Assembly: GCF_042477335.2 (NCBI RefSeq)
Contig: NC_091255.1
Coordinates: forward strand, 23,476,501-23,540,500
Length of the DNA stretch: 64,000 bases
From: Ovis canadensis
Lineage: Eukaryota > Chordata > Mammalia > Artiodactyla > Bovidae
Reading direction: 5' to 3'
In this document: piece by piece, positions 58,901 to 64,000 of the stretch
How positions within the stretch are numbered: the first letter of the stretch is position 1
Layout of the letters: the number at the start of each line of letters is the position of its first letter
Program-made: the position numbers and the translations under genes
The notes under the pieces: model-generated
What the model was told of the DNA's origin: nothing
The model's input: the letters and a program-made list of their open reading frames with translations, nothing else
Database searches by the model: none

Positions 58901-61900
58901 TGCTGCCTATTTGTGGTAGATAAAGTTATATTGGAACATAGATGCCCCCGTTTGCTATGTATTGTCTGTGACTTTGTGCTATGCTGGCAGAATTGAATAG
59001 TTGCAGAAGAGATGGCATGGCCTACAGAGCCTAAAATATTCATTACCTGGCCTTTTGCAGAAAGTTTGCTAACCCCTGATCTTTGTTTTCAAATTTACTG
59101 GCATTAAGTTATTTGTAATAGTACTTTATTATCCCTTTAATATCTGTAGAATCTGTAGTGACAGATTTCTGCACTGTTCTCATTTCATTTCATGGATCAT
59201 TTTTATTTCATTGATTTCCACTTTGATCTTTACTATTTTCCTTCTTCTGCTTACATTAGTTTTCATTTGTTCTTCATTGGTTTGAGACCTTTGTGCTTTT
59301 CTAATATGGGTGTTTAGTGATGTAAATTTCTCTTCAGTTACTGCTTTAGTAACTTCCCACACTTATTGGTATGGTGTGTTTTTACAGGAGAATGGGATCT
59401 GGGAAGTTTTCAAAGCTACTGGTAATGTTCTGTTTCTAAAACTGGGTGGTAGGTACATGGGTACATTTATTTGTATATTTATTCTTTATATCTTATACAT
59501 GTAAATACTCTTTTGTGTTTATTCAGTATTTAACAAGGAGCTTTTAGAACGTGTGAATGGGAGGTGAGGCTCTAATTACCTTGTGGGTAGACAATTCTCT
59601 TGAGCAGTTATGTTGTACAATGAAGCAGAGAAAGGGGGTTGTAATTAAAGAATGATGTAGGATAAAAGGAGAGATTCTCTTTGTGTTTATTACTTTAAAC
59701 ATGGATGATTCCAAAGCAAGTTTACTAATTCAAAGAAGAGTAAATAAACTTTATAAAACCATACCAGCAGGTGTAAGAGTTATATCCTCAATTGAAAATT
59801 GATGTGTTTAACCAGAGCTTTGGCCTTAGAATAATAACACCTAATTTTTTTCTCAAACAGTTTGGGTCTGCTTGTACAAGGAAGTAAATACTTCCTTGAG
59901 TTCTGAGAATTGCATACCAAAAACTATGGCCAGTTTATGTTGGCCTAGCATTTTTTTTCAAATCAAATGCTGTTATTAGTTGTCTGCAACAATAAATTTT
60001 AAGTAACTACATTTTAAGTGTAGTTATAAAGGAGAAGGATGAAGGTATGTCTGCTTTTATAAACAATGAAATAAGCTGTTTGTATCCAGCTGTTACCTGT
60101 TCAATTCAGTCCAGTCACTCAGTCGTGTCTGACTCTTTGCCACCCCATGAACTGCAGCATGCCAGGCCTCCCTGTCCATCACCAACTCCTGGAGTTTATT
60201 CTGACTCAAATCCATTGAGTTGGTGATGCCATCTAACCATCTCATCCTCTGTCGTCCCCTTTTCCTCCTGCCTTCCATCTTTCCCATCATCAGGGTCTTT
60301 TCCAATGAGTCAGTTTTTCTAATCAGGTAGCCAAAGTATTGGAGTTCCAGCTTCAGCATCAGTCCTTCCAATGAATATTCAGGACTGACTTCCTTTAGAA
60401 TTGACTGGTTGAATCTCCTTGCAGTCCCAGGGACTCTCAAGAGTCTTCTCCAACACCACAGTTCAAAAGCATCAAGTCTTTGGCACTCAGCTTTCTTTAT
60501 AGTCCAACTGTCACATCTATACATGACCGCTGGAAAAACCATAGCTTTGACTAGACGGACGTTTGTTGGCAAAGTAATCTCTCTGCTTTTTAATATGCTG
60601 TCTACGTTGGTCATAACTTTTCTTCCAAGGAGTAAGCATCTTTTAATTTCATGGCTGCAATCACCATCTGCAGTGATTTTGGAGCCCCCAAAAATAAAGT
60701 CTGACACTGTTTCCACTGTTTCCCCATCTATTTGCCATGAAGTGATGGGACCAGATGCCATGATCTAAGTTTTCTGAATGTTGAGCTTTAAGCCAGCTTT
60801 TTCCACTCTCCTCTTTCACTTTCATCAAGAGGCTCTTTAGTTCTTCGTTACTTTCTGCCATAAGAGTGGTGTCATCTGCCTGTCTGAGGTTACTGATATT
60901 TCTCCTGGCAATCTTGATTCCAGCTTGTGCTTCATCCAGCCTGGCATTTCTCATGGTGTACTCTGCATATAAGTTAAATAAGCAGGGTGACAATATACAG
61001 CCTTGACGTTCTCCTTTCCCGATTTGGAACCAGTCTGTTGTTCCGTGTCCAGTTCTAACTGTTGCTTCCTGGCCTGCATACAGATTTCTCAGGAGGCAGG
61101 TCAGGTGGTCTGGTATTACCATCTCTTGAAGAATTTTCCACAGTTCATTGTGATCCACACAGTCAAAGGCTTTGGCATAGCACATCTGTACTGTGCTTAA
61201 TTATTTAATGATGTATAACTTTAGGATGTTTTGTAAGACATCTGAGTAATCACCGAGCTGTGTGACTTATTTTATTTCTCTCTGTATTTAAACACATTTT
61301 AGATGCAGGCAAGATAATAGACCATGAATATCTAGTTGCATTTTTCTCTGTTTCTTCTGTGTGGCATGTCTTGCCAATCATTTTTCCCCCCAATAGGTTG
61401 TGTTGTTCCAGGAGCAGGTGCCGTTGAAGTGGCAATAGCTGAAGCTCTAGTTACATACAAGCACACGATACAAGGAAGAGCTCGTCTCGGAGTCCAAGCT
61501 TTTGCTGATGCTTTACTCATTATCCCTAAGGTACAACTATCCTAATGGCCAAAGAATAATTGATTGGACATAAGATGTCTAATGAAATTACCCATATTAG
61601 GTATCACAGTAGAGTAGAAAGACAGGTGTTTGCTTATATTTCCCTACATAGTTTTAGATGAAGCAGCAAAGTTTTCAGTATAACAGCTCTGAATACTTGT
61701 AGGAGTTTCAAGAAATGGCTAAATTGCTACTTTGCTTCTGTCTCTGAGCTCCAAAATTTGAAGTTAACTCCAGAAATTTCTTTCAAAAATACTTCATGAT
61801 TAATCATAATGGAGAAGTTTAGAATGTAAAATTTAACTAGATTTTGAGTAGATCTTTATTTTGTTGGTGGTATCCAAAGTACGAGCACTTTAAATTATGG

Positions 61901-63380
61901 GAAGTGAGAACTTTTGGCTGTTTAGCACTTCTAAATACAGTACTAGAAAAGGAGAGAAACCAGTTTTGTTTTTTTTTTCTCTGTATCAACAGAAGGATGG
62001 AAAACTACCATTTTTTTCCCCTTTGCCTTAATCTGTTTGTGAACTACTTGGAAATACAGAAAACTATTTCAAATATACTATTAACATGACTTAAATAAAC
62101 CATCTTACTAAAATATTAGCAAAATCTCTTTGATAATTGCTTTAAAATTATTCATAATTTGTTGAATTTTTGTGAATTAGATATCCATAGTTTTCTTTCT
62201 CTGAAGAGGCAAAGTCAGTAGTAGTTGCTACACATTGGTAGATTTGAGTATACATTGAGTGGTACCTCTCTACTCACCTGCTGTTGGTTTAGGACCACTT
62301 GGGAATGAACTTGGCTTGCATTGCAGGTATCACCATCTCTGTTGCTAGGAGTCATGACTCATGTGAACAAAGGGCACAGATATATTACAAATAAGCAGAT
62401 TTCCTTTAGCAAATGCTCAGGAAAAACCAGAAAACGTGTGGCTAGAGGGACCAAGCAAACAACAATACCTTCCTACTTCTTTCCATTAAAAAAAAAAAGT
62501 CTTTTGCAAGGAGTTGTTATGGAGACGGACCCCGTCAAGGGCCCTTGCCTAGTCCTGGGAAACGAGTTGTCCGCGGAGACACATGCACTGACAAAGCAGA
62601 AGACTGCATTGGGAAGGAGTGGCCAAGCGGAGAGCAGAGTATGGGAACCCGGGAGACCTGCTCTTCCTCTTGACTCAGTCTCGGCTTTCTGGTGCTGGGG
62701 TTAGTTTCCAGGTTGTCTGCGGCCAGTCATCTTGCTTGTGCTCCTATTTGGTCCAGCCCAGGGCCCTTTCCTGGTGGGCGTGCACATCTCTCAGTCAAGA
62801 TGGAGAGTTTCTGGGAGGTTGTCAGGACATATTGTGGGCTGATGTGGTCCCTCTTTTTGGCCCCTCCCAGAGTCTTCTGATTGGTCTTGGAGGCACCTTG
62901 TCAGTTGCCTGTTCTCTGTCGGGACCTCCTGTTGTGAAACAACTTATGCAAGTGGTTATTTTTATGCCTGTCCAGGGTGGCTGGTTTAGTCCTTAACAGA
63001 GGGAAATTAATTTAGCAGGCTGGGGTTGGGGAAACTCTAATGTCTTCAGAATTTAGTGTGATGTACATAGGGGAAATGTTGAAGTGAATATAGTAATTAC
63101 TAGGTACACAAAATAATTAAATTTACATTAAGAATGAAATTCTTTGAAAGGTGATGATTACTACATTATGGGTGTGTTTTCACAAGACTGGAAAGCAGTG
63201 CCTTATGTTTTATCTGATATTCTAATATATATGAAGACATTCTATCCATATATTTATTATTATGTTTATTTGTACAGGTTCTTGCTCAGAATTCTGGTTA
63301 TGACCTGCAGGAAACACTAGTAAAAGTTCAGGCTGAGCATTCAGATTCAAAACAACCTGTTGGCATAGATCTGAACACAG
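30953..63380 (+). CDS. CCT6B: CCT6B, chaperonin TCP1 subunit zeta-2, exons 1-12 (3' incomplete)
   Basis: Subunit of the cytosolic TRiC/CCT chaperonin, an ATP-driven double ring that folds actin, tubulin and other proteins; the B paralogue is known as testis-enriched. Twelve exons join without a break: 30953-31089, 32936-32999, 33551-33685, 36477-36650, 42284-42387, 46114-46224, 46385-46544, 53189-53271, 53781-53877, 54401-54548, 61397-61530 and 63278-63380 (1450 nt, 483 codons plus one base). Family motifs present: LGPKG (38-42), TKDG (57-60), ATPase motif GDGTT (89-93, catalytic D90) and GAGAVE (410-415). The family length is about 530, so about 47 residues lie past the right edge. CCT6B rather than CCT6A is indicated by recalled B-type residues ([13 protein letters not shown]) and by synteny with ZNF830 and LIG3. 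Confidence 0.96.
31424..31560 (+). mobile_element. MIR SINE
   Basis: tRNA-like head GTGTGCTGTAGTGGAGAGGG, GGCTCTGGAGCTTGGCAGGC and the GGTTCAAATCCAAG box. Confidence 0.75.
31618..31738 (+). mobile_element. CHR-type SINE
   Basis: AGACTTCCCTGGCTGTCTGC head, GGGGGAACTAAAAGATCC and CCACGTGGTGTGACCAGG-A tail. Confidence 0.87.
31940..31989. repeat. (AT)25 microsatellite
   Basis: Pure alternating AT for 50 bp in CCT6B intron 1; self-complementary and probably highly polymorphic. Confidence 0.95.
32936..32999 (+). CDS. CCT6B: CCT6B exon 2
   Basis: 64 nt. Acceptor GAACAG|GC, donor GAGATG|GTGAGC. Encodes [20 protein letters not shown] plus Met67, ending in phase 0. Confidence 0.95.
33000..33550 (+). 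other. CCT6B: CCT6B intron 2
   Basis: 551-bp AT-rich intron with no repeat recognised. Confidence 0.85.
33551..33685 (+). CDS. CCT6B: CCT6B exon 3 (ATPase GDGTT motif)
   Basis: 135 nt, residues 68-112. Acceptor TTTTTTCAG|CA, donor TCTGAG|GTATTA. Carries [20 protein letters not shown] with the nucleotide-binding GDGTT. Confidence 0.96.
35147..35348 (+). mobile_element. MIR SINE, nearly full length
   Basis: GCTCTGGCATCAGGTCTTGT, TTTCCTCATCTGTGAAACAG, and CTTAGAACAGTGCCTGGTAC. Confidence 0.82.
35462..36245 (-). mobile_element. Old L1 (L1M-type) 3' end (minus)
   Basis: CAGACCTATAGAAAATTTGC, CAGTTTGGATCTGTCTGTTT and CAGATTCAGGTTATGAACTT are the familiar reverse complement of an old L1 3' UTR. 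Confidence 0.55.
36477..36650 (+). CDS. CCT6B: CCT6B exon 4
   Basis: 174 nt, residues 113-170. Acceptor GTATTAG|GG, donor ACAGAG|GTATGT. Encodes [20 protein letters not shown] and onward to LADVLTE. Confidence 0.96.
36732..36780. repeat. (TG)n-rich microsatellite
   Basis: Interrupted TG/TGTGCG run at the tail end of a minus-strand Bov-tA, about 80 bp after CCT6B exon 4. Confidence 0.85.
36784..36990 (-). mobile_element. Bov-tA SINE (minus)
   Basis: TGTGCTCAGTTGTGTCCTAC to CTGTGCCACCTGGGAAGCCC. Confidence 0.9.
37606..40963 (-). mobile_element. BovB (RTE) LINE copy 1, 5' truncated, inactive
   Basis: Minus-strand BovB in CCT6B intron 4. In order along the element it has the 5' UTR remnant with TTCCCTCA and GGGCGGGGC boxes (about 40900-40960), broken endonuclease coding (about 39540-40310), the reverse transcriptase stretch (38680-39327, beginning [20 protein letters not shown]) and the 3' end with TCAGTTCAGTCACTCAGTCG (reverse) at 37606. 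Frameshifts and stops break both domains. The outer 5' UTR present in copy 2 is missing. Confidence 0.93.
41462..41525 (+). mobile_element. L1 3' terminus
   Basis: AATGCTGTAAATCAACTATA followed by CTCCAGTAAAAATTAAAAAC. Confidence 0.65.
41862..42135 (-). mobile_element. Dimeric Bov-A2 SINE (minus)
   Basis: (CTG)n tail, then two tandem Bov-A monomers joined by the TGCATGAAAGTGAGAAGTGA linker, ending GTGCCATCGCCTTCTCC. Near-identical GTCCCTG motifs occur at both ends (possible target-site duplication). It ends about 150 bp before exon 5. Confidence 0.93.
42284..42387 (+). CDS. CCT6B: CCT6B exon 5
   Basis: 104 nt from residue 171. Acceptor CTTTCAG|GC, donor ACAAA|GTAAGT. Encodes [20 protein letters not shown] and [11 protein letters not shown]. 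Confidence 0.96.
42985..43400 (-). mobile_element. Old L1-like 3' end (minus)
   Basis: GAATGAACTCCCACATATCT, CAATTTTCAACATATGGTTT and later motifs resemble the reverse of an old L1 3' UTR. Confidence 0.45.
44330..45200 (+). mobile_element. Ancient mammalian repeat, family not named
   Basis: Long stretch matching a familiar old mammal-wide element (GGTGCCTATTAGATGTCCAT, GTCATTGGTGTATGGATGAC, GAAACTGAGAAGATGAGGAG, GGGGAGCAAAGAAGTGGGGC). I cannot name the family safely. Confidence 0.45.
46114..46224 (+). CDS. CCT6B: CCT6B exon 6
   Basis: 111 nt. Acceptor TTTTACTAG|GT, donor AAAAAC|GTAAGT. Encodes [20 protein letters not shown] and CNVSLEYEK, the junction between intermediate and apical domains. 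Confidence 0.96.
46385..46544 (+). CDS. CCT6B: CCT6B exon 7
   Basis: 160 nt, ending at residue 295 in phase 0. Acceptor AATCTTCTAG|TG, donor CAAAAG|GTGAGA. Encodes [20 protein letters not shown] through [14 protein letters not shown] (apical domain). Confidence 0.96.
46570..46905 (+). mobile_element. hAT-Tip100 (Zaphod-like) relic, left part
   Basis: GTGGTTTGTGGGCCCCATGT, GAGGTCAAAACTATTTTCAT and GTTTTGATGAAATGGGAAA match my recollection of the terminal region of Zaphod-type elements. Confidence 0.5.
46908..47855 (-). mobile_element. L1 3' end (minus) with SINE insertions
   Basis: TTGAAGTATAGTTGGTTGAC, GTGTACAGCATAA, then GACTTATTTCACTGAACGCA and CCATTCATCTGTTGATGGGC. It is interrupted by a Bov-tA head fragment (46963-47003) and a CHR SINE (47135-47397). 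Confidence 0.78.
47135..47397 (-). mobile_element. Long CHR SINE (minus), nested in L1
   Basis: TTTGGCTCTGCTGGGTCTTC, GGTGGCTTCTCTTGTTGTGG, ending CTGACCCACTGGGGAAGCCC. Confidence 0.88.
47860..48262 (+). pseudogene. hAT-type transposase relic (Zaphod-like)
   Basis: Reading the plus strand around 48131-48200 gives a hAT-like peptide trace, [19 protein letters not shown], before a stop. The nucleotide stretch CTTGAAGCTCTTGTGTAATT through TGACAGTTTTCCAATACTTG matches my recollection of Zaphod transposase coding sequence. It is a decayed fragment. Confidence 0.55.
48265..48940 (+). mobile_element. BovB fragment (plus strand)
   Basis: RT 3' part and following region in the plus orientation, including the [14 protein letters not shown] trace (YADD catalytic box, about 48500-48545) and the CATGTATGGGTGTGAGAGTT stretch. 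Truncated at both ends and frameshifted. It lies in inverted orientation to the neighbouring full-length BovB. Confidence 0.9.
49027..53020 (-). mobile_element. BovB (RTE) LINE copy 2, full length, inactive
   Basis: About 4.0 kb on the minus strand. The 5' UTR with two diverged GC-richer repeat units lies at 52350-53020. The endonuclease coding trace has [16 protein letters not shown] (about 51420-51470). The RT region 50019-50744 has the [16 protein letters not shown] block, and the YADD box sits at about 49785-49800. The 3' end is at 49027. Several frameshifts and stops separate these blocks, so it cannot encode an intact ORF. Confidence 0.93.
53022..53155 (+). mobile_element. hAT relic, right end
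   Basis: TGAAGCAGTGTTGAGACCAA and ACTTTGAGAACTGTTGG resemble the right terminus of the same old hAT element that begins near 46570. Confidence 0.4.
53189..53271 (+). CDS. CCT6B: CCT6B exon 8
   Basis: 83 nt from residue 296. Acceptor GATTATAG|GG, donor GAAAG|GTAAGC. Encodes [20 protein letters not shown] and AKRRNME. The end of a BovB element lies only about 170 bp upstream of the acceptor. Confidence 0.95.
53272..53780 (+). other. CCT6B: CCT6B intron 8
   Basis: 509-bp intron carrying a BovB 3' fragment at 53389-53522 on the minus strand; otherwise AT-rich with nothing recognised. Confidence 0.85.
53389..53522 (-). mobile_element. BovB 3'-end fragment (minus)
   Basis: TTCAGTTCAGTGGCTCAGTC to GTCAGTGATGCCATCCAAGC. 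Confidence 0.88.
53781..53877 (+). CDS. CCT6B: CCT6B exon 9
   Basis: 97 nt. Acceptor AATTTCAG|AC, donor ACATTA|GTGAGT. Encodes [20 protein letters not shown] and [12 protein letters not shown]. Confidence 0.95.
53878..54400 (+). other. CCT6B: CCT6B intron 9
   Basis: 523-bp intron with one Bov-tA (54063-54278). Confidence 0.85.
54063..54278 (-). mobile_element. Bov-tA SINE (minus)
   Basis: TGTGCTCAGTTGCTTCAGTT to CTGAGCCATCAGGGAAGCCC. Confidence 0.9.
54401..54548 (+). CDS. CCT6B: CCT6B exon 10
   Basis: 148 nt. Acceptor CCTTTTAG|GG, donor GAAGATG|GTAAGC. Encodes [20 protein letters not shown] and the [20 protein letters not shown] helix leading back to the equatorial domain. Confidence 0.96.
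54640..55133 (-). mobile_element. BovB LINE 3' end (minus)
   Basis: (TTCAG)n start, GTCGCTCAGTCGAGTCTGAC and the BovB terminal ~490 bp. Comparatively well conserved. Confidence 0.9.
55215..55549 (-). mobile_element. Long CHR SINE (minus)
   Basis: TTTGACTGTGCTGGGTCTTT, GCTTCTCATTGTGTTGGCCT, repeated TAGTTGTGG motifs, ending GGACCACCAGGGATGTAC. Confidence 0.88.
55835..56645 (+). mobile_element. L1 3' region (plus), interrupted by CHR
   Basis: CTCAACATCATTATTCATTA, GGAGAAATTGGAACCTTTAT, and after the SINE GTATGTGAATTGTATCTCAA. A minus-strand CHR SINE sits at 56494-56590. Confidence 0.8.
56494..56590 (-). mobile_element. CHR-type SINE (minus)
   Basis: T-run, GGCTGCATAGCACGGAATCT, CCAGGGATCGGGCCCACGCC. 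Confidence 0.85.
57040..58563 (-). mobile_element. L1 3' region (minus), interrupted
   Basis: TTGACATATTATGAACTACA, CACCTATTGATGAACATTTG, CAGATATGTGATCTGTAAAT: reverse of an L1 ORF2/3' UTR. A BovB 3' end (57561-57672) interrupts it. Confidence 0.75.
57561..57672 (+). mobile_element. BovB 3'-end fragment
   Basis: CGATGGACATGAGTTTGGGT to CACGACTGAGCGACTGAAC. GATGCT/ATGCT motifs lie at its edges. Confidence 0.9.
58564..58737 (-). mobile_element. CHR SINE joined to a Bov-tA head fragment (minus)
   Basis: The CHR part ends GGACTGCCAGGGAATTCCC at about 58675; the following CATCTGCATTGGCAGGCAGA to CCGCCAGGGAAGCCC is a Bov-tA head. Confidence 0.75.
58895..59085 (-). mobile_element. Ancient hAT-Charlie-like remnant
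   Basis: TGGAACATAGATGCCCCCGT, GCAGAATTGAATAGTTGCAG and AAAGTTTGCTAACCCCTGAT resemble a common old hAT element; the name is not assigned. Confidence 0.45.
59086..59375 (-). mobile_element. Old L1 ORF2 fragment (minus)
   Basis: CTAATATGGGTGTTTAGTGA, AAATTTCTCTTCAGTTACTG and CTTTAGTAACTTCCCAC are the reverse of a conserved L1 ORF2 segment. Confidence 0.55.
60096..61190 (-). mobile_element. BovB LINE, 5' truncated (minus)
   Basis: 1.1-kb 3' part of BovB, ending inside RT at GATCCACACAGTCAAAGGCT. It retains the four bases missing at this point in the two larger copies and so serves as a local reference for them. Confidence 0.92.
61397..61530 (+). CDS. CCT6B: CCT6B exon 11
   Basis: 134 nt. Acceptor CCCCCAATAG|GT, donor CCTAAG|GTACAA. 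Encodes [20 protein letters not shown] and [21 protein letters not shown] is the conserved nucleotide-site motif of the C-terminal equatorial half. Confidence 0.96.
61531..63277 (+). other. CCT6B: CCT6B intron 11
   Basis: 1.75-kb intron. 61531-62300 shows no recognised repeat; a GC-richer block at 62515-62998 looks like a solo LTR. Confidence 0.8.
62515..62998 (-). mobile_element. Possible solo LTR
   Basis: A GC-rich 484-bp island in AT-rich intron DNA, bounded on the minus strand by TGTTAAGG and CCATAACA (TG...CA ends, with TGTTA/TAACA inverted termini). It carries an ACCAATCAGA CCAAT motif in the same sense. No matching target-site duplication is visible and no viral coding sequence is present, so the call is tentative. 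Confidence 0.4.
63278..63380 (+). CDS. CCT6B: CCT6B exon 12
   Basis: 103 nt. Acceptor TTGTACAG|GT, donor ACACAG|GTAAGA. Encodes [20 protein letters not shown] and [13 protein letters not shown], ending one base into the next Gly codon. No later exon is visible in 63381-64000. Confidence 0.96.
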
Positions 63381-63492
63381 GTAAGACAGTGAGGAAAACT
63401 TAGCTGCTTCATAAAAAAGAGGTTATGCTACAGTGACCCAGAATTTATAGTAAGGGGGAGATGTGGAGGTTTGGATGACTTTTGTATATTAA

Positions 63493-63852
63493 AAAAAATT
63501 ATATTTATTTATTTTTGGCTGTACTGGATCTTCATTGCTGTGAGTGCCTTTTTAATTTTTTTTCCCCCCTCTAGTTGTGAAGAGCAGGGGCTGCTCGCTT
63601 TTGGTGGTGCCTGGTCTTCTCATTGTAGTGGCTTCTCTTGTTGCAGAGCACAGGCCCTAGGGCTTTCAGTCTTCAGTAGCTGAAACACATGGGCTCAGTA
63701 GTTGGGGCTTCCAGGCTTGAGACCACAAACTCAACAGTATGACTCACAAGCTTAGCTGCTCTGAGGCATGTGAGATCTTCCCGGATGCAGGGAACCTGTA
63801 TCTCCTGCATTGGCAGGCAGATTCTTTACCACTGAGCCACCAGGGAAGCCCT
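63493..63852 (-). mobile_element. Long CHR SINE (minus)
   Basis: TTATTTATTTTTGGCTGTAC start, GTAGTGGCTTCTCTTGTTGC, ending GAGCCACCAGGGAAGCCC. Confidence 0.9.
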
Positions 63853-63904
63853 GACTTTTATATTTAAAGAATGGGTGCCTTTAGTTTACTTTTGAACTTC
63901 TTAA

Positions 63905-64000
63905 AAGCAGGTATTCATTTATTTAAGCAATAGTTATTGAGTGCTTGTATTTGACCAGGGATTCACACAGAACAAAAATAGATAAAAGTCCCTGCCCTTC
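63905..64000 (+). mobile_element. L2-like ancient repeat (cut by window end)
   Basis: ATTCATTTATTTAAGCAATA, GTTATTGAGTGCTTGTATTT and AAAAGTCCCTGCCCTTC. Confidence 0.55.

Larger units (their letters stand above)
54549..61396 (+). other. CCT6B: CCT6B intron 10
   Basis: 6.85-kb intron containing BovB 3' ends, CHR SINEs, two L1 blocks and a hAT-like remnant (listed). I recognise nothing in 56650-57035, 59380-60090 or 61190-61396. Confidence 0.85.
63381..64000 (+). other. CCT6B: CCT6B intron 12 (partial)
   Basis: Contains a long CHR SINE (63493-63852) and an L2-like fragment at the window edge (63905-64000). The next exon is not reached. Confidence 0.8.

Noticed and set aside
30953-63380. CCT6A rather than CCT6B
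   Set aside because: The intron-bearing gene lies next to ZNF830 and LIG3 as CCT6B does, and its recalled diagnostic residues fit the B paralogue. A direct alignment would settle it.

Overview
The window is mammalian nuclear DNA from a ruminant, most likely a bovid. The evidence is dense Bov-tA, Bov-A2 and CHR-type SINEs, several BovB (RTE) LINEs, ruminant-style L1 3' ends, MIR/L2 relics, CpG-island promoters and genes split by GT-AG introns. I cannot tell cattle, sheep, goat or buffalo apart. From memory, the order LIG3 - ZNF830 - CCT6B matches a conserved block on human 17q12, here in inverted orientation.

Layout. (1) 1-9.5 kb: 5' half of LIG3 (DNA ligase III) on the minus strand. A CpG-island promoter and probable non-coding exon 1 lie near 9.23-9.4 kb. 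Exon 2 carries the mitochondrial start, the internal nuclear start and the PARP-like zinc finger. Exons 3-5 follow at 4.4, 1.6 and 0.8 kb, and the gene runs off the left edge after codon 349. (2) 9.5-29.6 kb: intergenic DNA with no gene I can support, made of nested SINEs, L1 and BovB 3' ends, old LTR DNA and a Tigger relic. (3) 29.64-30.76 kb: intronless ZNF830 on the minus strand. (4) 30.76-30.95 kb: a 191-bp interval separating the ATG codons of ZNF830 and CCT6B, which reads as a bidirectional promoter. (5) 30.95-64 kb: CCT6B on the plus strand, exons 1-12 (483 complete codons, about 91% of the protein); the last exons lie beyond the right edge. All twelve exons join in one open frame.

The three genes are housekeeping or testis-biased cellular genes: LIG3 in nuclear and mitochondrial DNA repair, ZNF830 in pre-mRNA splicing and genome maintenance, CCT6B in cytosolic protein folding. 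I see no operon-like or defence-type system.

The most notable signals are in the repeats. Two same-orientation BovB LINEs in CCT6B introns 4 and 7 are about 98-99% identical over a central segment of roughly 950 bp but only about 88-90% identical on both sides, which looks like interlocus gene conversion. The same pair flanks exons 5-7, whose summed length is a multiple of three, so unequal recombination would give an in-frame 125-codon deletion. CCT6B intron 7 also contains a broken hAT transposon relic repeatedly invaded by L1, SINE and BovB elements.
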